Below are positions 53,465 through 62,855 of a stretch of 64,000 nt of DNA, in pieces. The DNA lies in the NCBI GenBank assembly GCA_023413895.1, contig JAEZOU010000016.1:10046-74045 (forward strand), read 5' to 3'. Both the position numbers and the translations under genes were made by a program. The first letter of the stretch is position 1. Each line of letters opens with the position of its first letter. Source of the stretch: Bacteroidota bacterium. GTDB lineage: Bacteria > Bacteroidota > Bacteroidia > Bacteroidales > WCHB1-69. Below the pieces are notes generated by a model. The model searched no databases. It saw only the letters and a program-made list of their open reading frames with translations, and was not told where the DNA came from.

Positions 53465-55666
53465 ATGCAAAATATTTCGGATAGCGAAATTCAAAAAAAA
53501 CTGAAGAAATTTTTTGGATTTTCAAGTTTTAAAGGTGACCAATTAAAAATTATCAAATCCTTACTGAAAGGAAAAGATTGTTTTGTAATTATGCCAACCG
53601 GTGGAGGGAAATCGTTATGTTACCAACTTCCAGCACTTCTGACAGAAGGTACCGCAATTGTAATCTCTCCGCTTATCGCTTTGATGAAAAATCAAGTAGA
53701 TGCAATTCGAAACTTTGGAACCGAGTTAGGAATTGCACATTTTCTAAATTCATCGTTGACCAAAAGTGAGATCAAAGAAGTAAAAGAGGACCTGCTTGCA
53801 GGAAAAACCAAACTTCTCTATGTGGCTCCTGAAACCTTGACAAAAGATGAAAATGTGGAATTCTTTCAAGATATAAATATCTCATTTTTTGCTATTGACG
53901 AAGCGCACTGTATTTCGGAATGGGGGCACGATTTCCGCCCAGAATATCGTAGAATCAGAACTATTATTGACAACATTGGAAAGAAAGTTCCCATTATTGC
54001 GCTCACGGCAACCGCAACGCCTAAAGTACAAAGCGATATCCAAAAGAATTTGGCTATTGAAAAAGCTGATGTTTTTATCTCCTCTTTCAACCGCTCTAAC
54101 TTATATTATGAAGTAAGAGAGAAAACAAAAGATGTTGATAAAGAGATTGTTAAGTTTATAAAGAATCATCCTAATAAATCGGGAATTATTTATTGTTTAA
54201 GCCGAAAAAAGGTAGAAGAATTAGCTGAATTTTTGCAAGCTAACAAAATTCGAGCACTTCCTTATCATGCAGGTTTAGATTCTCATACTCGGGTTGCCAA
54301 CCAAGATGCTTTCTTGATGGAAAAGATAGAAATTATTGTAGCAACCATCGCTTTTGGAATGGGAATCGACAAACCTGATGTGCGTTTCGTAATTCACTAC
54401 GATATGCCTAAGAGTTTGGAAGGCTACTATCAAGAAACGGGCCGCGCTGGTCGTGATGATGGCGAAGGTATTTGTATTGCTTTCTATGACATCAAAGATT
54501 TGCATAAACTTGAAAAATTCTCTACAAAAAAAGCAGTAGCAGAACAGGAGATTGTAAAACAACTATTGGCAGAAACTGCCGCTTACGCCGAAACAACAAG
54601 CTGCCGTAGAAAACATCTACTCCACTATTTCGGTGAAAATTATGAAAATGAAAATTGTCAAAATTGTGACGTTTGCATCCATCCAAAACCTAAAATGAAC
54701 GCTTCAGAACAGATACAATTAATTATTGAGGTTATACAAACCGTAAAACAACAATTCCAAGATTCACACATTATTGATATTGTAAGAGGAAATTCAACCA
54801 CTTCCATCCAAAAATTTAAACACCAAAAACTCAAGCAGTTTGGTGAAGGAGAAGAGTTTGATGAAAACTTCTGGGCAAATGTAATTCGCGTTGCCATCTT
54901 TGAAGAACTTATCTATAAAGATATTGAAAATTATGGATTGTTGAAAATATCCGCAAAAGGTGAAAAATATTTGGCAAACCCTTATGCCATCAACGTGGTG
55001 AAACCGAAACAAGAGGATAGCGATGATGATATTGACGATATGGAAGATATCACTCCAGAAAAGGGCGGTGCCTCCGATAAAGTACTTTTTGCTCTGCTAA
55101 AAGATTTACGAAAAACTATCTCTAACAAAGAAAACCTTCCTCCTTATATCATCTTCCAAGACCCATCACTCGAAGATATGTGTATCCAATATCCAACCAC
55201 AATGGAGGAAATGAACCATATCAGCGGTGTGGGCGCTGGAAAAGCTCAAAAATATGGACAACCTTTCATCGATCTTATTAAAAAATATGTGGAAGAGAAT
55301 GAAATTGTTCGTCCTCAGGATTTTATCGTTAAATCTGTTGCCAAAAAATCAGATATCAAACTCTTTATTATTCAAAGCATTGATAGAAAATTGAGTTTCG
55401 AAAACATTGCTATGGCAAAAGGTATTGAGATGGAGGATTTGATTACAGAAATTGAAAGCATTGTTGCGTCGGGAACCAAATTAGATATCAATTACTATAT
55501 TGAAGAATATATTGATATTTATCACCAAGAGGAAATTTTAGAATACTTCTCTGAAGCAGATAGTGATTCTATTGATGCTGCTGTCAATGAATTAGGAGAA
55601 GATGAATACTCTTTGGAAGAGATTCGCATTATGAGAATCAAATATCTCTCTGATGTAGGAAATTAA
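53465..55666 (+). CDS. recQ: ATP-dependent DNA helicase RecQ
   Basis: The 733-residue protein has the superfamily 2 motifs: MPTGGGKSLCYQLPAL (Walker A, about 43), DEAHCISEWGHDFRPEY, ALTATATPKV, IATIAFGMGIDKPDVRFVIH-type segment V/VI with QETGRAGRDD, then a zinc-binding CRRKHLLHYFGE...CDVC region (about 380-402), a winged-helix domain and an HRDC domain (about 540-620). It unwinds DNA in repair and recombination. An acidic linker (DSDDDIDDMEDI) precedes the HRDC domain. Confidence 0.95.
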   Translation: MQNISDSEIQKKLKKFFGFSSFKGDQLKIIKSLLKGKDCFVIMPTGGGKSLCYQLPALLTEGTAIVISPLIALMKNQVDAIRNFGTELGIAHFLNSSLTKSEIKEVKEDLLAGKTKLLYVAPETLTKDENVEFFQDINISFFAIDEAHCISEWGHDFRPEYRRIRTIIDNIGKKVPIIALTATATPKVQSDIQKNLAIEKADVFISSFNRSNLYYEVREKTKDVDKEIVKFIKNHPNKSGIIYCLSRKKVEELAEFLQANKIRALPYHAGLDSHTRVANQDAFLMEKIEIIVATIAFGMGIDKPDVRFVIHYDMPKSLEGYYQETGRAGRDDGEGICIAFYDIKDLHKLEKFSTKKAVAEQEIVKQLLAETAAYAETTSCRRKHLLHYFGENYENENCQNCDVCIHPKPKMNASEQIQLIIEVIQTVKQQFQDSHIIDIVRGNSTTSIQKFKHQKLKQFGEGEEFDENFWANVIRVAIFEELIYKDIENYGLLKISAKGEKYLANPYAINVVKPKQEDSDDDIDDMEDITPEKGGASDKVLFALLKDLRKTISNKENLPPYIIFQDPSLEDMCIQYPTTMEEMNHISGVGAGKAQKYGQPFIDLIKKYVEENEIVRPQDFIVKSVAKKSDIKLFIIQSIDRKLSFENIAMAKGIEMEDLITEIESIVASGTKLDINYYIEEYIDIYHQEEILEYFSEADSDSIDAAVNELGEDEYSLEEIRIMRIKYLSDVGN

Positions 55667-55680
55667 TAAGAAAAATAGAT

Positions 55681-55714
55681 AAAGCTGGACTTGAAAGAGT
55701 TCAGCTTTTTTTGT
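55681..55714 (+). terminator. Rho-independent terminator of recQ
   Basis: AAAGCTG (55681-55687) pairs with CAGCTTT (55702-55708), continued by ACT/AGT around a short loop, followed by a T run. Confidence 0.85.
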
Positions 55715-55764
55715 TTTTCATCAAATAAATTTGAATTTAAAATGTAAGAAACAATGTTTTTTCG

Positions 55765-55772
55765 TATCTTTG
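55765..55772 (+). promoter_or_regulatory. -7 element of purL
   Basis: TATCTTTG matches TAnnTTTG and ends 20 bases before the purL start. No riboswitch fold fits in this short leader. Confidence 0.6.
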
Positions 55773-55792
55773 CACGTTAAAAAACTATAAAA

Positions 55793-58700
55793 ATGAATAT
55801 TCAGAAAATTAGAATTTTTGTTGAGAAAAAGGAAAATTTCCGCGTTGAAGCAGAACAGCTGCGCAACGATTTAAATAACAATCTAAACCTTAACATTCAA
55901 CAACTTAGGTTGATTAATTTATACGATATTTTCAATATTAACGAAGAACTTTTTGAAAAAGCGAAAAAATCGGTCTTTTCAGAACCTGTAACCGATGATA
56001 TTTTTGATACCATTGATTTGCAAGGCAAAATCTACTTTGCAACTGAATTTCTTCCTGGCCAATTTGACCAACGTGCCGATAGTGCAATGCAGTGCGTATC
56101 ACTTCTTGACCCACAAAGCAGTGTAACCATCAAAAGCGCAAAACTTATCATTGTAGATAATGTTACCGAGCCAGACTTGAAACGTATAAAAAAATATTGC
56201 ATTAATGAAGTAGAAGCTCGCGAAAAAGATTTATCTATTTTAGATGCTTCTGAAACTATTAACATAGCAAAAATTCCCGTTTTTGAGGGATTTATAAACT
56301 ATTCTAAAGAAGAAATTGCCGATTTTCTCCAAAAGATGTCTTTAGCAATGTCGCTTGAAGACTTACTTTTTATCCAAGATTATTTCAAAAATGAAGAGCA
56401 TCGCAATCCAACAGAAACAGAGATTAAAGTTTTGGATACCTATTGGAGTGATCACTGTCGTCATACAACATTTGAGACAGAACTTTCTAACATCACTTTT
56501 GTTCCATCAACTTTCAGCGAACAACTTCAAAACGCTTACAATCAATATCTTGAATTAAGGAATTATGTTCATAACGGCAGAAAGCCGATGACCTTGATGG
56601 ATATGGCAACCTTGTGTGGCAAGAGCGAGCGCAAGTTGGGCAACCTTGATGATATGGAGATTTCTGACGAGATCAATGCGTGCAGCGTTTATGTAGATGT
56701 AGATGTGGATGGAAAATTGGAGAAGTGGCTATTGATGTTTAAAAACGAAACACACAACCACCCAACAGAAATTGAGCCTTTTGGAGGTGCATCAACCTGC
56801 GTAGGTGGAGCTATTCGCGACCCATTGAGCGGCCGCAGCTACGTTTACCAAGCTATGCGCGTTACGGGAGCTGGCAACATTACCGAATCCTTAAACCAAA
56901 CCATGGAGGGTAAGCTGCCACAGCGCGTAATTTCCAAAACCGCAGCGCACGGCTACTCCTCTTACGGAAATCAGATTGGATTGGCATGTACGCACGTTCG
57001 CGAAATCTATCACGAAGGTTACAAGGCAAAACGTCTTGAAATCGGAGCTGTTGTGGGCGCAGTACCTGCCGATGCAGTACGCCGCGAACAACCCGAACCT
57101 GGCGACGTTGTAATTATGTTTGGCGGAAGAACGGGTCGCGATGGTATTGGCGGTGCTACAGGTTCTTCAAAAGAGCATACCGAAACCTCCCTCGAAATCT
57201 GCGCAGCAGAAGTTCAAAAAGGAAATGCTCCCGAAGAACGCAAAATTCAACACCTTTTCCGCAATCCAGAAGTTACTCGCTTGGTGAAGAAATCTAACGA
57301 CTTTGGCGCTGGCGGCGTAAGCGTGGCTATCGGTGAACTTGCTGATGGCCTCGACATCGACCTGAATGCTGTAAAAACCAAATATAAAGGTTTGAATGGC
57401 TCAGAACTCGCTATCAGCGAATCTCAAGAGAGAATGAGCGTAGTTGTAGATAAAAACGATGTGGACAAATTCTTCGATTTTTGCCGATTAGAAAATATCG
57501 AAGCAACAATTATTGCTTATATTACTGATGATAATCGTCTGAAAATCAAATGGAATGGAGAATATATTGTAAACCTAAGCCGCGATTTTATCAACACTTC
57601 TGGCGTTCGCCAAAAAACCAATGTAAAGGTTGATGCTATTCCTGATAATATTCTCGAACCATTAGCTGTAAATGGCAAAACAATGGAAGAGAAAGTTTGC
57701 AACCTAATGAGTAACCACAATGTAGCATCGCAAAAAGGTATGATTGAAATGTTCGATTCTACTATTGGTGCTACAACTGTAATGATGCCTTTCGGCGGAA
57801 AATATCAACTTACCGAATCACAAGCTGGCGTTCAAAAACTTCCTGTGCGCTACGGCACCACCGACACCGCTTCTATCTTAACTTTCGGTTACAATCCTTT
57901 TATCTCCGAAAAATCACCCTTCCACGGTTCACAATTTGCTATTCTTGAGTCTATTGCAAAAATTGTAGCTACGGGTGGAGATTACAAAAAAATCCGTTTC
58001 ACCTTCCAAGAATATTTTGAAAAATTGGGTAAAGATGAGTTGCGTTGGGGTAAACCATTCTCCGCACTTTTAGGCGCAGTTTATTTGCAAAATGCATTCC
58101 ACCTACCTTCAATTGGTGGTAAAGATTCGATGAGCGGAACTTTTAAAGACAAACACGTTCCTCCAACATTAGTATCTTTTGCTATAGCAACAGAAAAAGC
58201 CTCTAAATTGATCTCTCCAGAGTTCAAAAAAGCAGGAAATTATATCTATCTCCTCAAACATCAACTACTAAATCCTGTTCAAATCAATGTTGAACAATTG
58301 AAAAAGCTCTTCGACTTCATCTACAATCAAATACAAAATGGAAAGATTATCTCTGCTTTCACTCTTCAATTTGGCGGAATTATGGAAGCATTGGCGAAGA
58401 TGAGTTTTGGTAACGATTTGGGATTCAATATCGATACAAAAGAGAATCTTTTCGATTATGGCTACGGAAGTTTTGTAGTAGAAACAGAACAACCGCTTGA
58501 GCATCCAGATGCAGTTCTGTTAGGTCGTGTGGCTGATGAATTTGTAGTGAATGGAGAAAAACTTGACAAAACCCGCATTTTGGCAGCTTGGCGTGGAACA
58601 TTCGATGCCATCTATCCTGAAATGGTACCTAATAAATTCCAAGAAAAAGCAATTGATACAAAAGTAGTTGCAAATATAAATCAAGAACTCAAGCCACAAC

Positions 58701-59509
58701 AACCTACTAACGAACCGTTCGTAGTTCTTCCCGTTTTTCCAGGAACCAACTGCGACTACGATACCGCACGCGCATTTGAAAAAGCGGGCGCAAAAACAGA
58801 AATCTTTGTTTTCCGCAACCTAAATGAGAAGGAGATTAACGATTCTATTGATGAGTTGGCAACACTGATTGACAAAGCGCACATTTTGGCGTTGAGCGGC
58901 GGCTTCAGTTCCGGAGACGAACCTGACGGAAGCGGCAAGTTCATTGCAAATATCCTTAATAACCAAAAGATTAAAGATGCAATTGAGAGATTGTTAGCGA
59001 AAAACCACTTAATTTTGGGAATTTGCAACGGTTTCCAAGCGTTAATCAAATCGGGATTACTTCCTTATTCTAAGATCGGCTCCGTAACAGAAACTGCTCC
59101 TACACTTTATAGAAATGACATCAACCGTCACCTATCCCATATTACCAAAACGGTAGTTTGTTCCGTAAACTCTCCATGGCTCAAGTCGTTCCGAGTGGGC
59201 GATGTACATCATGTGGCAATCAGTCATGGCGAAGGCAAGTTTGTGGTTTCCGAGGCGATGGCACAAGAACTCTTTGCCAATGGTCAAGTGGCGTTCCGCT
59301 ACTGCGACTTCGAGGGCAACCCAACAATGCAGATGGAGCACAACCCGAACGGCTCACACTACGCAATTGAGGGAATTGTTTCCAAGTGCGGCAAGATTTT
59401 GGGCAAAATGGGACACAGCGAGCGCAAAGGGGAAAATCTTTACAAAAACATCTACGGAAACAAAGAGCAAGACCTTTTCGCTAACGCCGTAAACTACTTC
59501 AAGAAATAG
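55793..59509 (+). CDS. purL: Phosphoribosylformylglycinamidine synthase (large PurL)
   Basis: The 1238-residue protein is the long, single-chain form: an N-terminal PurS-like part (about 1-150), a linker with YWSDHCRHTTFE, two AIRS-type ATP-binding halves (KNETHNHPTEIEPFGGASTC, then GIGGATGSSKE and the second PSIGGKDSMSGTF), and a C-terminal class I glutaminase (about 980-1238) with LPVFPGTNCDYDTARAFE, the nucleophile LGICNGFQAL (Cys1078) and MEHNPNGSHYAIEGI. It converts FGAR to FGAM in purine synthesis. Confidence 0.97.
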   Translation: MNIQKIRIFVEKKENFRVEAEQLRNDLNNNLNLNIQQLRLINLYDIFNINEELFEKAKKSVFSEPVTDDIFDTIDLQGKIYFATEFLPGQFDQRADSAMQCVSLLDPQSSVTIKSAKLIIVDNVTEPDLKRIKKYCINEVEAREKDLSILDASETINIAKIPVFEGFINYSKEEIADFLQKMSLAMSLEDLLFIQDYFKNEEHRNPTETEIKVLDTYWSDHCRHTTFETELSNITFVPSTFSEQLQNAYNQYLELRNYVHNGRKPMTLMDMATLCGKSERKLGNLDDMEISDEINACSVYVDVDVDGKLEKWLLMFKNETHNHPTEIEPFGGASTCVGGAIRDPLSGRSYVYQAMRVTGAGNITESLNQTMEGKLPQRVISKTAAHGYSSYGNQIGLACTHVREIYHEGYKAKRLEIGAVVGAVPADAVRREQPEPGDVVIMFGGRTGRDGIGGATGSSKEHTETSLEICAAEVQKGNAPEERKIQHLFRNPEVTRLVKKSNDFGAGGVSVAIGELADGLDIDLNAVKTKYKGLNGSELAISESQERMSVVVDKNDVDKFFDFCRLENIEATIIAYITDDNRLKIKWNGEYIVNLSRDFINTSGVRQKTNVKVDAIPDNILEPLAVNGKTMEEKVCNLMSNHNVASQKGMIEMFDSTIGATTVMMPFGGKYQLTESQAGVQKLPVRYGTTDTASILTFGYNPFISEKSPFHGSQFAILESIAKIVATGGDYKKIRFTFQEYFEKLGKDELRWGKPFSALLGAVYLQNAFHLPSIGGKDSMSGTFKDKHVPPTLVSFAIATEKASKLISPEFKKAGNYIYLLKHQLLNPVQINVEQLKKLFDFIYNQIQNGKIISAFTLQFGGIMEALAKMSFGNDLGFNIDTKENLFDYGYGSFVVETEQPLEHPDAVLLGRVADEFVVNGEKLDKTRILAAWRGTFDAIYPEMVPNKFQEKAIDTKVVANINQELKPQQPTNEPFVVLPVFPGTNCDYDTARAFEKAGAKTEIFVFRNLNEKEINDSIDELATLIDKAHILALSGGFSSGDEPDGSGKFIANILNNQKIKDAIERLLAKNHLILGICNGFQALIKSGLLPYSKIGSVTETAPTLYRNDINRHLSHITKTVVCSVNSPWLKSFRVGDVHHVAISHGEGKFVVSEAMAQELFANGQVAFRYCDFEGNPTMQMEHNPNGSHYAIEGIVSKCGKILGKMGHSERKGENLYKNIYGNKEQDLFANAVNYFKK

Positions 59510-59530
59510 AAAACCTCTTTTACATAACAG

Positions 59531-59570
59531 AAAAGCAAGTTGCTTCGATATAAGGCAACTTGCTTTTTTT
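59531..59570. terminator. Terminator between purL and the Cys-rich lipoprotein
   Basis: AAAAGCAAGTTGC (59531-59543) pairs with GCAACTTGCTTTT (59555-59567), followed by a T run on the plus strand and preceded by an A run that serves the minus strand. It can stop both converging genes. Confidence 0.85.
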
Positions 59571-59587
59571 ATAAAAAACGGAAATTT

Positions 59588-60109
59588 CTATTTTGCTTTG
59601 CCTGCATCAAGCGCTTCAACAAGCATCTTCTGTTGCTCGAAAGGCAGCTCATTAAAAAGCTTTTCCTCCTTCTCCACAATTGTGTAATAATCGACAAGCG
59701 CTTGACGAGTGGTTAGTACATAACCATGTTTTTGAATCAAAGCGGGATAAGAATTTTGAGAATCCGCTATTTCTGTTGCGTACGGCAAGTTCAAACAATA
59801 CAAAATCTCTTGTTTTTTCTTGACTTTATCCAAAAAATCCTCGTTTAAACTAACATGTACCCTACCATCAAACAGACTGTCAGGCATATCAAGCACAGAT
59901 TTAGCGGTTCCATTGCATTGAAGATCGCCCAACCAATTACAAGAACAATTGCAAGGTGCTCCGCAGGCGGAACAACTTCCATCTTCACATGCAACAGAGC
60001 AACAAGGTATAGGTTTCTCAACACCTTTGGTTGGTACAGTTTCATCTTTATTACAAGATAAAAAAGTAAGAATGGAAACTGCTCCAATTAAAGCCAATAT
60101 TCTTTTCAT
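59588..60109 (-). CDS. Cysteine-rich lipoprotein of unknown function
   Basis: The 173-residue protein has a lipoprotein signal (LTFLSC, Cys19). Between residues 36 and 65 there are nine further cysteines (36, 37, 41, 46, 49, 53, 55, 57, 65) in the pattern CC-x3-C-x4-C-x2-C-x3-C-x-C-x-C-x7-C. This could bind metal or form a disulfide knot. The C-terminal half (about 80-173) is helical and charged, with LNEDFLDKVKKKQEIL. It has its own -7 element and a long leader with a hairpin. I do not recognise the family. Confidence 0.75.
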   Translation of the reverse strand: MKRILALIGAVSILTFLSCNKDETVPTKGVEKPIPCCSVACEDGSCSACGAPCNCSCNWLGDLQCNGTAKSVLDMPDSLFDGRVHVSLNEDFLDKVKKKQEILYCLNLPYATEIADSQNSYPALIQKHGYVLTTRQALVDYYTIVEKEEKLFNELPFEQQKMLVEALDAGKAK

Positions 60110-60158
60110 AACTTTTTAATTTTAATGATTAATAAAAACGATTTTTAACAATATAGTA

Positions 60159-60179
60159 GCCCTCTCTATCTCGGAGGGC
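60159..60179 (-). promoter_or_regulatory. Hairpin in the leader of the Cys-rich lipoprotein mRNA
   Basis: GCCCTC (60159-60164) pairs with GAGGGC (60174-60179) across a nine-base loop. On the minus strand it lies about 50 bases before the start codon. No known riboswitch is recognised, and no T run follows. Confidence 0.4.
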
Positions 60180-60237
60180 AATTAATTATAAATCTGTTTT
60201 TTTCTGCTAAAGTAATCATTAAAATAAATTTACCTTG

Positions 60238-60245
60238 CAAAAATA
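60238..60245 (-). promoter_or_regulatory. -7 element of the Cys-rich lipoprotein gene
   Basis: The minus strand reads TATTTTTG (60245-60238), matching TAnnTTTG, and gives a leader of about 125 bases. Confidence 0.5.
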
Positions 60246-60389
60246 AAAAAATAATCAATACACACCTCTTTTTTTTGTTAAAAAAAGTTAATAACAAAAC
60301 AAAAGGAGAAAATTAGCAGAATATTAAACAAGAGAAAGTGGTAAAAATATTAGGAAGATTTTATGATACTCACATATTAAAAAAATGTG

Positions 60390-60397
60390 TATATTTG
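60390..60397 (+). promoter_or_regulatory. -7 element of the EF-G2 gene
   Basis: TATATTTG matches TAnnTTTG and gives a leader of about 47 bases before the start at 60449. Confidence 0.55.
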
Positions 60398-60448
60398 CCG
60401 CCCTTAAAAATTGGAATCTTATAGTTATAAATCAAAGAATTAAAATCA

Positions 60449-62578
60449 ATGAAAGTTTATCAAACCAAAGAAATTAGAAACGTTGCCCTTATCGGAGGAA
60501 ATCGTGTTGGAAAGACCACTTTGGCAGAAGCGATGGCGTTTCACGGCGGTGTTATCAGCAGACGCGGCACCGTTGAAGATAAAAATACAATCTCCGACTA
60601 TCGTGAAATAGAATTAGAAAGACAACAATCAATCCAATCTACAATCTTGTATTCAGAATATGCTGGCAAGAAAATCAACATTTTGGATTGCCCAGGTATT
60701 GATGATTTCGTTGGTGAAGTTATTGGTTCTCTTAGAGTTGCTGATACTGCTCTTATGGTTATCAATGCACAAAATGGTGTTGACGTAGGCGCAGAAATCC
60801 AATGGCGTTGGACTAAGAAAATGCACACTCCTGTGGTTTTCGTTGTTAACCAATTGGATCACGAAAAAGCTAATTTCGACGAAACTCTTCGCGAACTTAA
60901 GCACTATTTTGGTGGTAGCGTAATGCCATTCCAATACCCAGTAAATGCAGGTGTTGGTTTCGATTCTGTTATCGACCTTCTTCAAATGAAACTTTTGAAA
61001 TACCCTGTAGGCGGTGGAAAAGTTGTTGTTGAAGATATTCCAGCAAGTGAAGCTGACAAAGCTGAAGAGATGCACAATGCACTTATCGAAGCTGCTGCTG
61101 AAAACGACGAAACCTTAATGGACAAATTCTTCGAAGAGGGAACTCTTTCAGAAGAGGAGATGGCAAAAGGTTTGAGATTAGGTATCATCAATCGTGGAAC
61201 ATTCCCAGTGGTTTGCGTTGCTTCAAAACAAGATCAAGGTGTTGACCGCTTAATGGATATTATCATCAGCAGTTGTCCTGCTCCAGACGAAGCACTTCCA
61301 GTACAAACAACTGCAGGAAAAGATTTAACTTGCAATGCAGCAGACGCTCCTATCGCATACGTTTTCAAAACTTCTATCGAACAACACTTAGGTGAAGTTT
61401 CATTTATGAAAGTTTACGGTGGCGAAATTGCTGAAGCAGCTGACCTTGTTAACAACAATACTAGTGCTAAAGAAAGATTATCACAAATTCTTTGCTTCGC
61501 TGGTAAAAACAGAGAAAAAGTGGATAAAGCAATGGCAGGTGACATCGTGGCTACCATCAAAATGAAGGGTACTCAATCTGGCCAAACATTGGTAAAATCT
61601 GGCGATGACATCGTGGCTCCAACTGTATATCCAGATCCTAAATTCCGTACTGCAATCAAAGCAAAAAATAGCTCTGACGATGAAAAATTAGGTGCTATTT
61701 TGAACGATATTCGTAAAACTGACCTTACCTTCCTTTCAGAACAATCTAAAGAGTTAAAACAAGTGATTATCTCTGGTCAAGGAGAACAACACTTGAATAT
61801 TATCAAATGGATGATTGAGAAGTTGAATAAGATTGAAGTAGATTTCTATCCTCCAAAAATTCCTTATCGTGAAACTATCACCAGATCTGCAGAAGCTATG
61901 TATCGTCACAAAAAACAATCAGGTGGTGCTGGTCAATTTGGTGAAGTTCACATGCTTGTTGAAGCTTACTACGAAGGAATGCCAAATCAAACCAAATACC
62001 CAATCAGAGGAACTGACGTTCATGACCTTCCTTGGGGCGGTAAGTTGATCTTCAACAACTGTATCGTAGGTGGTGCTATCGACGCACGCTTCATGCCTGC
62101 AATCCTTAAAGGTATTATGGAAAGAATGGAAGTAGGTCCTCTTACAGGTTCTTACGCTCGCGATATCGTTGTTAATATCTACGACGGTAAAATGCACCCA
62201 GTTGACTCTAACGAAATGGCGTTCAAATTGGCAGGACGTAACGCATTCCGCGAAGCTTTCAAAAACGCTGGTCCTAAGATTCTTGAACCTATTTATGATG
62301 TTGAAGTATTCGTTCCATCTGACAGAATGGGTGATGTAATGACTGACCTTCAAGGACGTAGAGGTGTGGTAATGGGAATGGATAGCGAAGGCGAATTCCA
62401 AACCATCCGCGCAAAAGTTCCATTGGCAGAGATGAACAAATATTCAACCACTTTGAGCTCTATCACTTCTGGTCGTGCTTCATACGAAATGAGATATGCT
62501 GAATATCAACAAGTTCCTATGGATGTTCAAAACGAAATTATCAAGAAGTACGAAGAAGAAAACAAAGAAGACGAATAG
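60449..62578 (+). CDS. Elongation factor G paralogue EF-G2
   Basis: The 709-residue protein has all five EF-G domains. The G domain is altered: the P-loop is GGNRVGKTT (residues 16-24), switch II reads DCPGIDDF (80-87), where canonical EF-G has DTPGHVDF, so the catalytic His is replaced by Ile84, and the base-recognition motif is NQLD (134-137) instead of NKMD. The C-terminal domains IV and V are well kept, with GGAGQFGEVH, GPLTGSYARDI and FVPSDRMGDVM. In Bacteroides thetaiotaomicron a paralogue of this kind works in translation without GTPase activity. The same is likely here. The canonical fusA must lie elsewhere. Confidence 0.9.
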   Translation: MKVYQTKEIRNVALIGGNRVGKTTLAEAMAFHGGVISRRGTVEDKNTISDYREIELERQQSIQSTILYSEYAGKKINILDCPGIDDFVGEVIGSLRVADTALMVINAQNGVDVGAEIQWRWTKKMHTPVVFVVNQLDHEKANFDETLRELKHYFGGSVMPFQYPVNAGVGFDSVIDLLQMKLLKYPVGGGKVVVEDIPASEADKAEEMHNALIEAAAENDETLMDKFFEEGTLSEEEMAKGLRLGIINRGTFPVVCVASKQDQGVDRLMDIIISSCPAPDEALPVQTTAGKDLTCNAADAPIAYVFKTSIEQHLGEVSFMKVYGGEIAEAADLVNNNTSAKERLSQILCFAGKNREKVDKAMAGDIVATIKMKGTQSGQTLVKSGDDIVAPTVYPDPKFRTAIKAKNSSDDEKLGAILNDIRKTDLTFLSEQSKELKQVIISGQGEQHLNIIKWMIEKLNKIEVDFYPPKIPYRETITRSAEAMYRHKKQSGGAGQFGEVHMLVEAYYEGMPNQTKYPIRGTDVHDLPWGGKLIFNNCIVGGAIDARFMPAILKGIMERMEVGPLTGSYARDIVVNIYDGKMHPVDSNEMAFKLAGRNAFREAFKNAGPKILEPIYDVEVFVPSDRMGDVMTDLQGRRGVVMGMDSEGEFQTIRAKVPLAEMNKYSTTLSSITSGRASYEMRYAEYQQVPMDVQNEIIKKYEEENKEDE

Positions 62579-62596
62579 TATATCCGTTAATATTAG

Positions 62597-62627
62597 AAAA
62601 AAGTTCACCGAGGAGGTGAACTTTTTC
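62597..62627 (+). terminator. Rho-independent terminator of the EF-G2 gene
   Basis: AAGTTCACC (62601-62609) pairs with GGTGAACTT (62615-62623), flanked by A and T runs that lengthen the stem. The tRNA follows seven bases later. Confidence 0.88.
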
Positions 62628-62633
62628 TTTGTT

Positions 62634-62705
62634 GGCCCTATAGTTCAATGGATAGAACGAAAGTTTCCTAAACTTTAAATCTGGGTTCGATTCCCGGTGG
62701 GGCTA
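62634..62705 (+). tRNA. tRNA-Arg (anticodon CCU)
   Basis: Acceptor GGCCCTA pairs with TGGGGCT (two G-T pairs, one at the terminal position). The D stem is GTTC/GAAC, the anticodon stem AAAGT/ACTTT encloses loop TTCCTAA (anticodon CCT), and the T stem is CTGGG/CCCGG. The discriminator is A, and CCA is not encoded. It reads the rare AGG codon. Confidence 0.9.
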
Positions 62706-62707
62706 CT

Positions 62708-62734
62708 CAAAAGCGCTGCAAAGGCGCTTTTTTT
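62708..62734 (+). terminator. Terminator of tRNA-Arg(CCU)
   Basis: AAAGCGC (62710-62716) pairs with GCGCTTT (62724-62730) around a seven-base loop, followed by a T run. Confidence 0.8.
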
Positions 62735-62855
62735 GTTAATATGCTTTTAAGGTGGCTACAAACTATTCAATACTATTCGGACCGAAAAGCAGTATCCCAA
62801 AAAAGTGTGTATTTTCCGGCAAATATGATATATTTGCAAAACTAAAAAAATTTAT

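Larger units (their letters stand above)
60110..60448. other. Intergenic region with divergent promoters and a leader hairpin
   Basis: This 339-base gap holds the minus-strand -7 element (60238-60245) and the leader of the Cys-rich lipoprotein, a hairpin at 60159-60179, and the plus-strand -7 element of the EF-G2 gene (60390-60397). No gene is evident. Confidence 0.55.

Noticed and set aside
59158..59492. Plus-strand frames of 70 and 96 residues inside the purL end
   Set aside because: They overlap the glutaminase domain, which is conserved to its end.
61919..62401. Minus-strand 160-residue open frame
   Set aside because: Antisense to the conserved domains IV and V of the EF-G2 gene, with no family motif.
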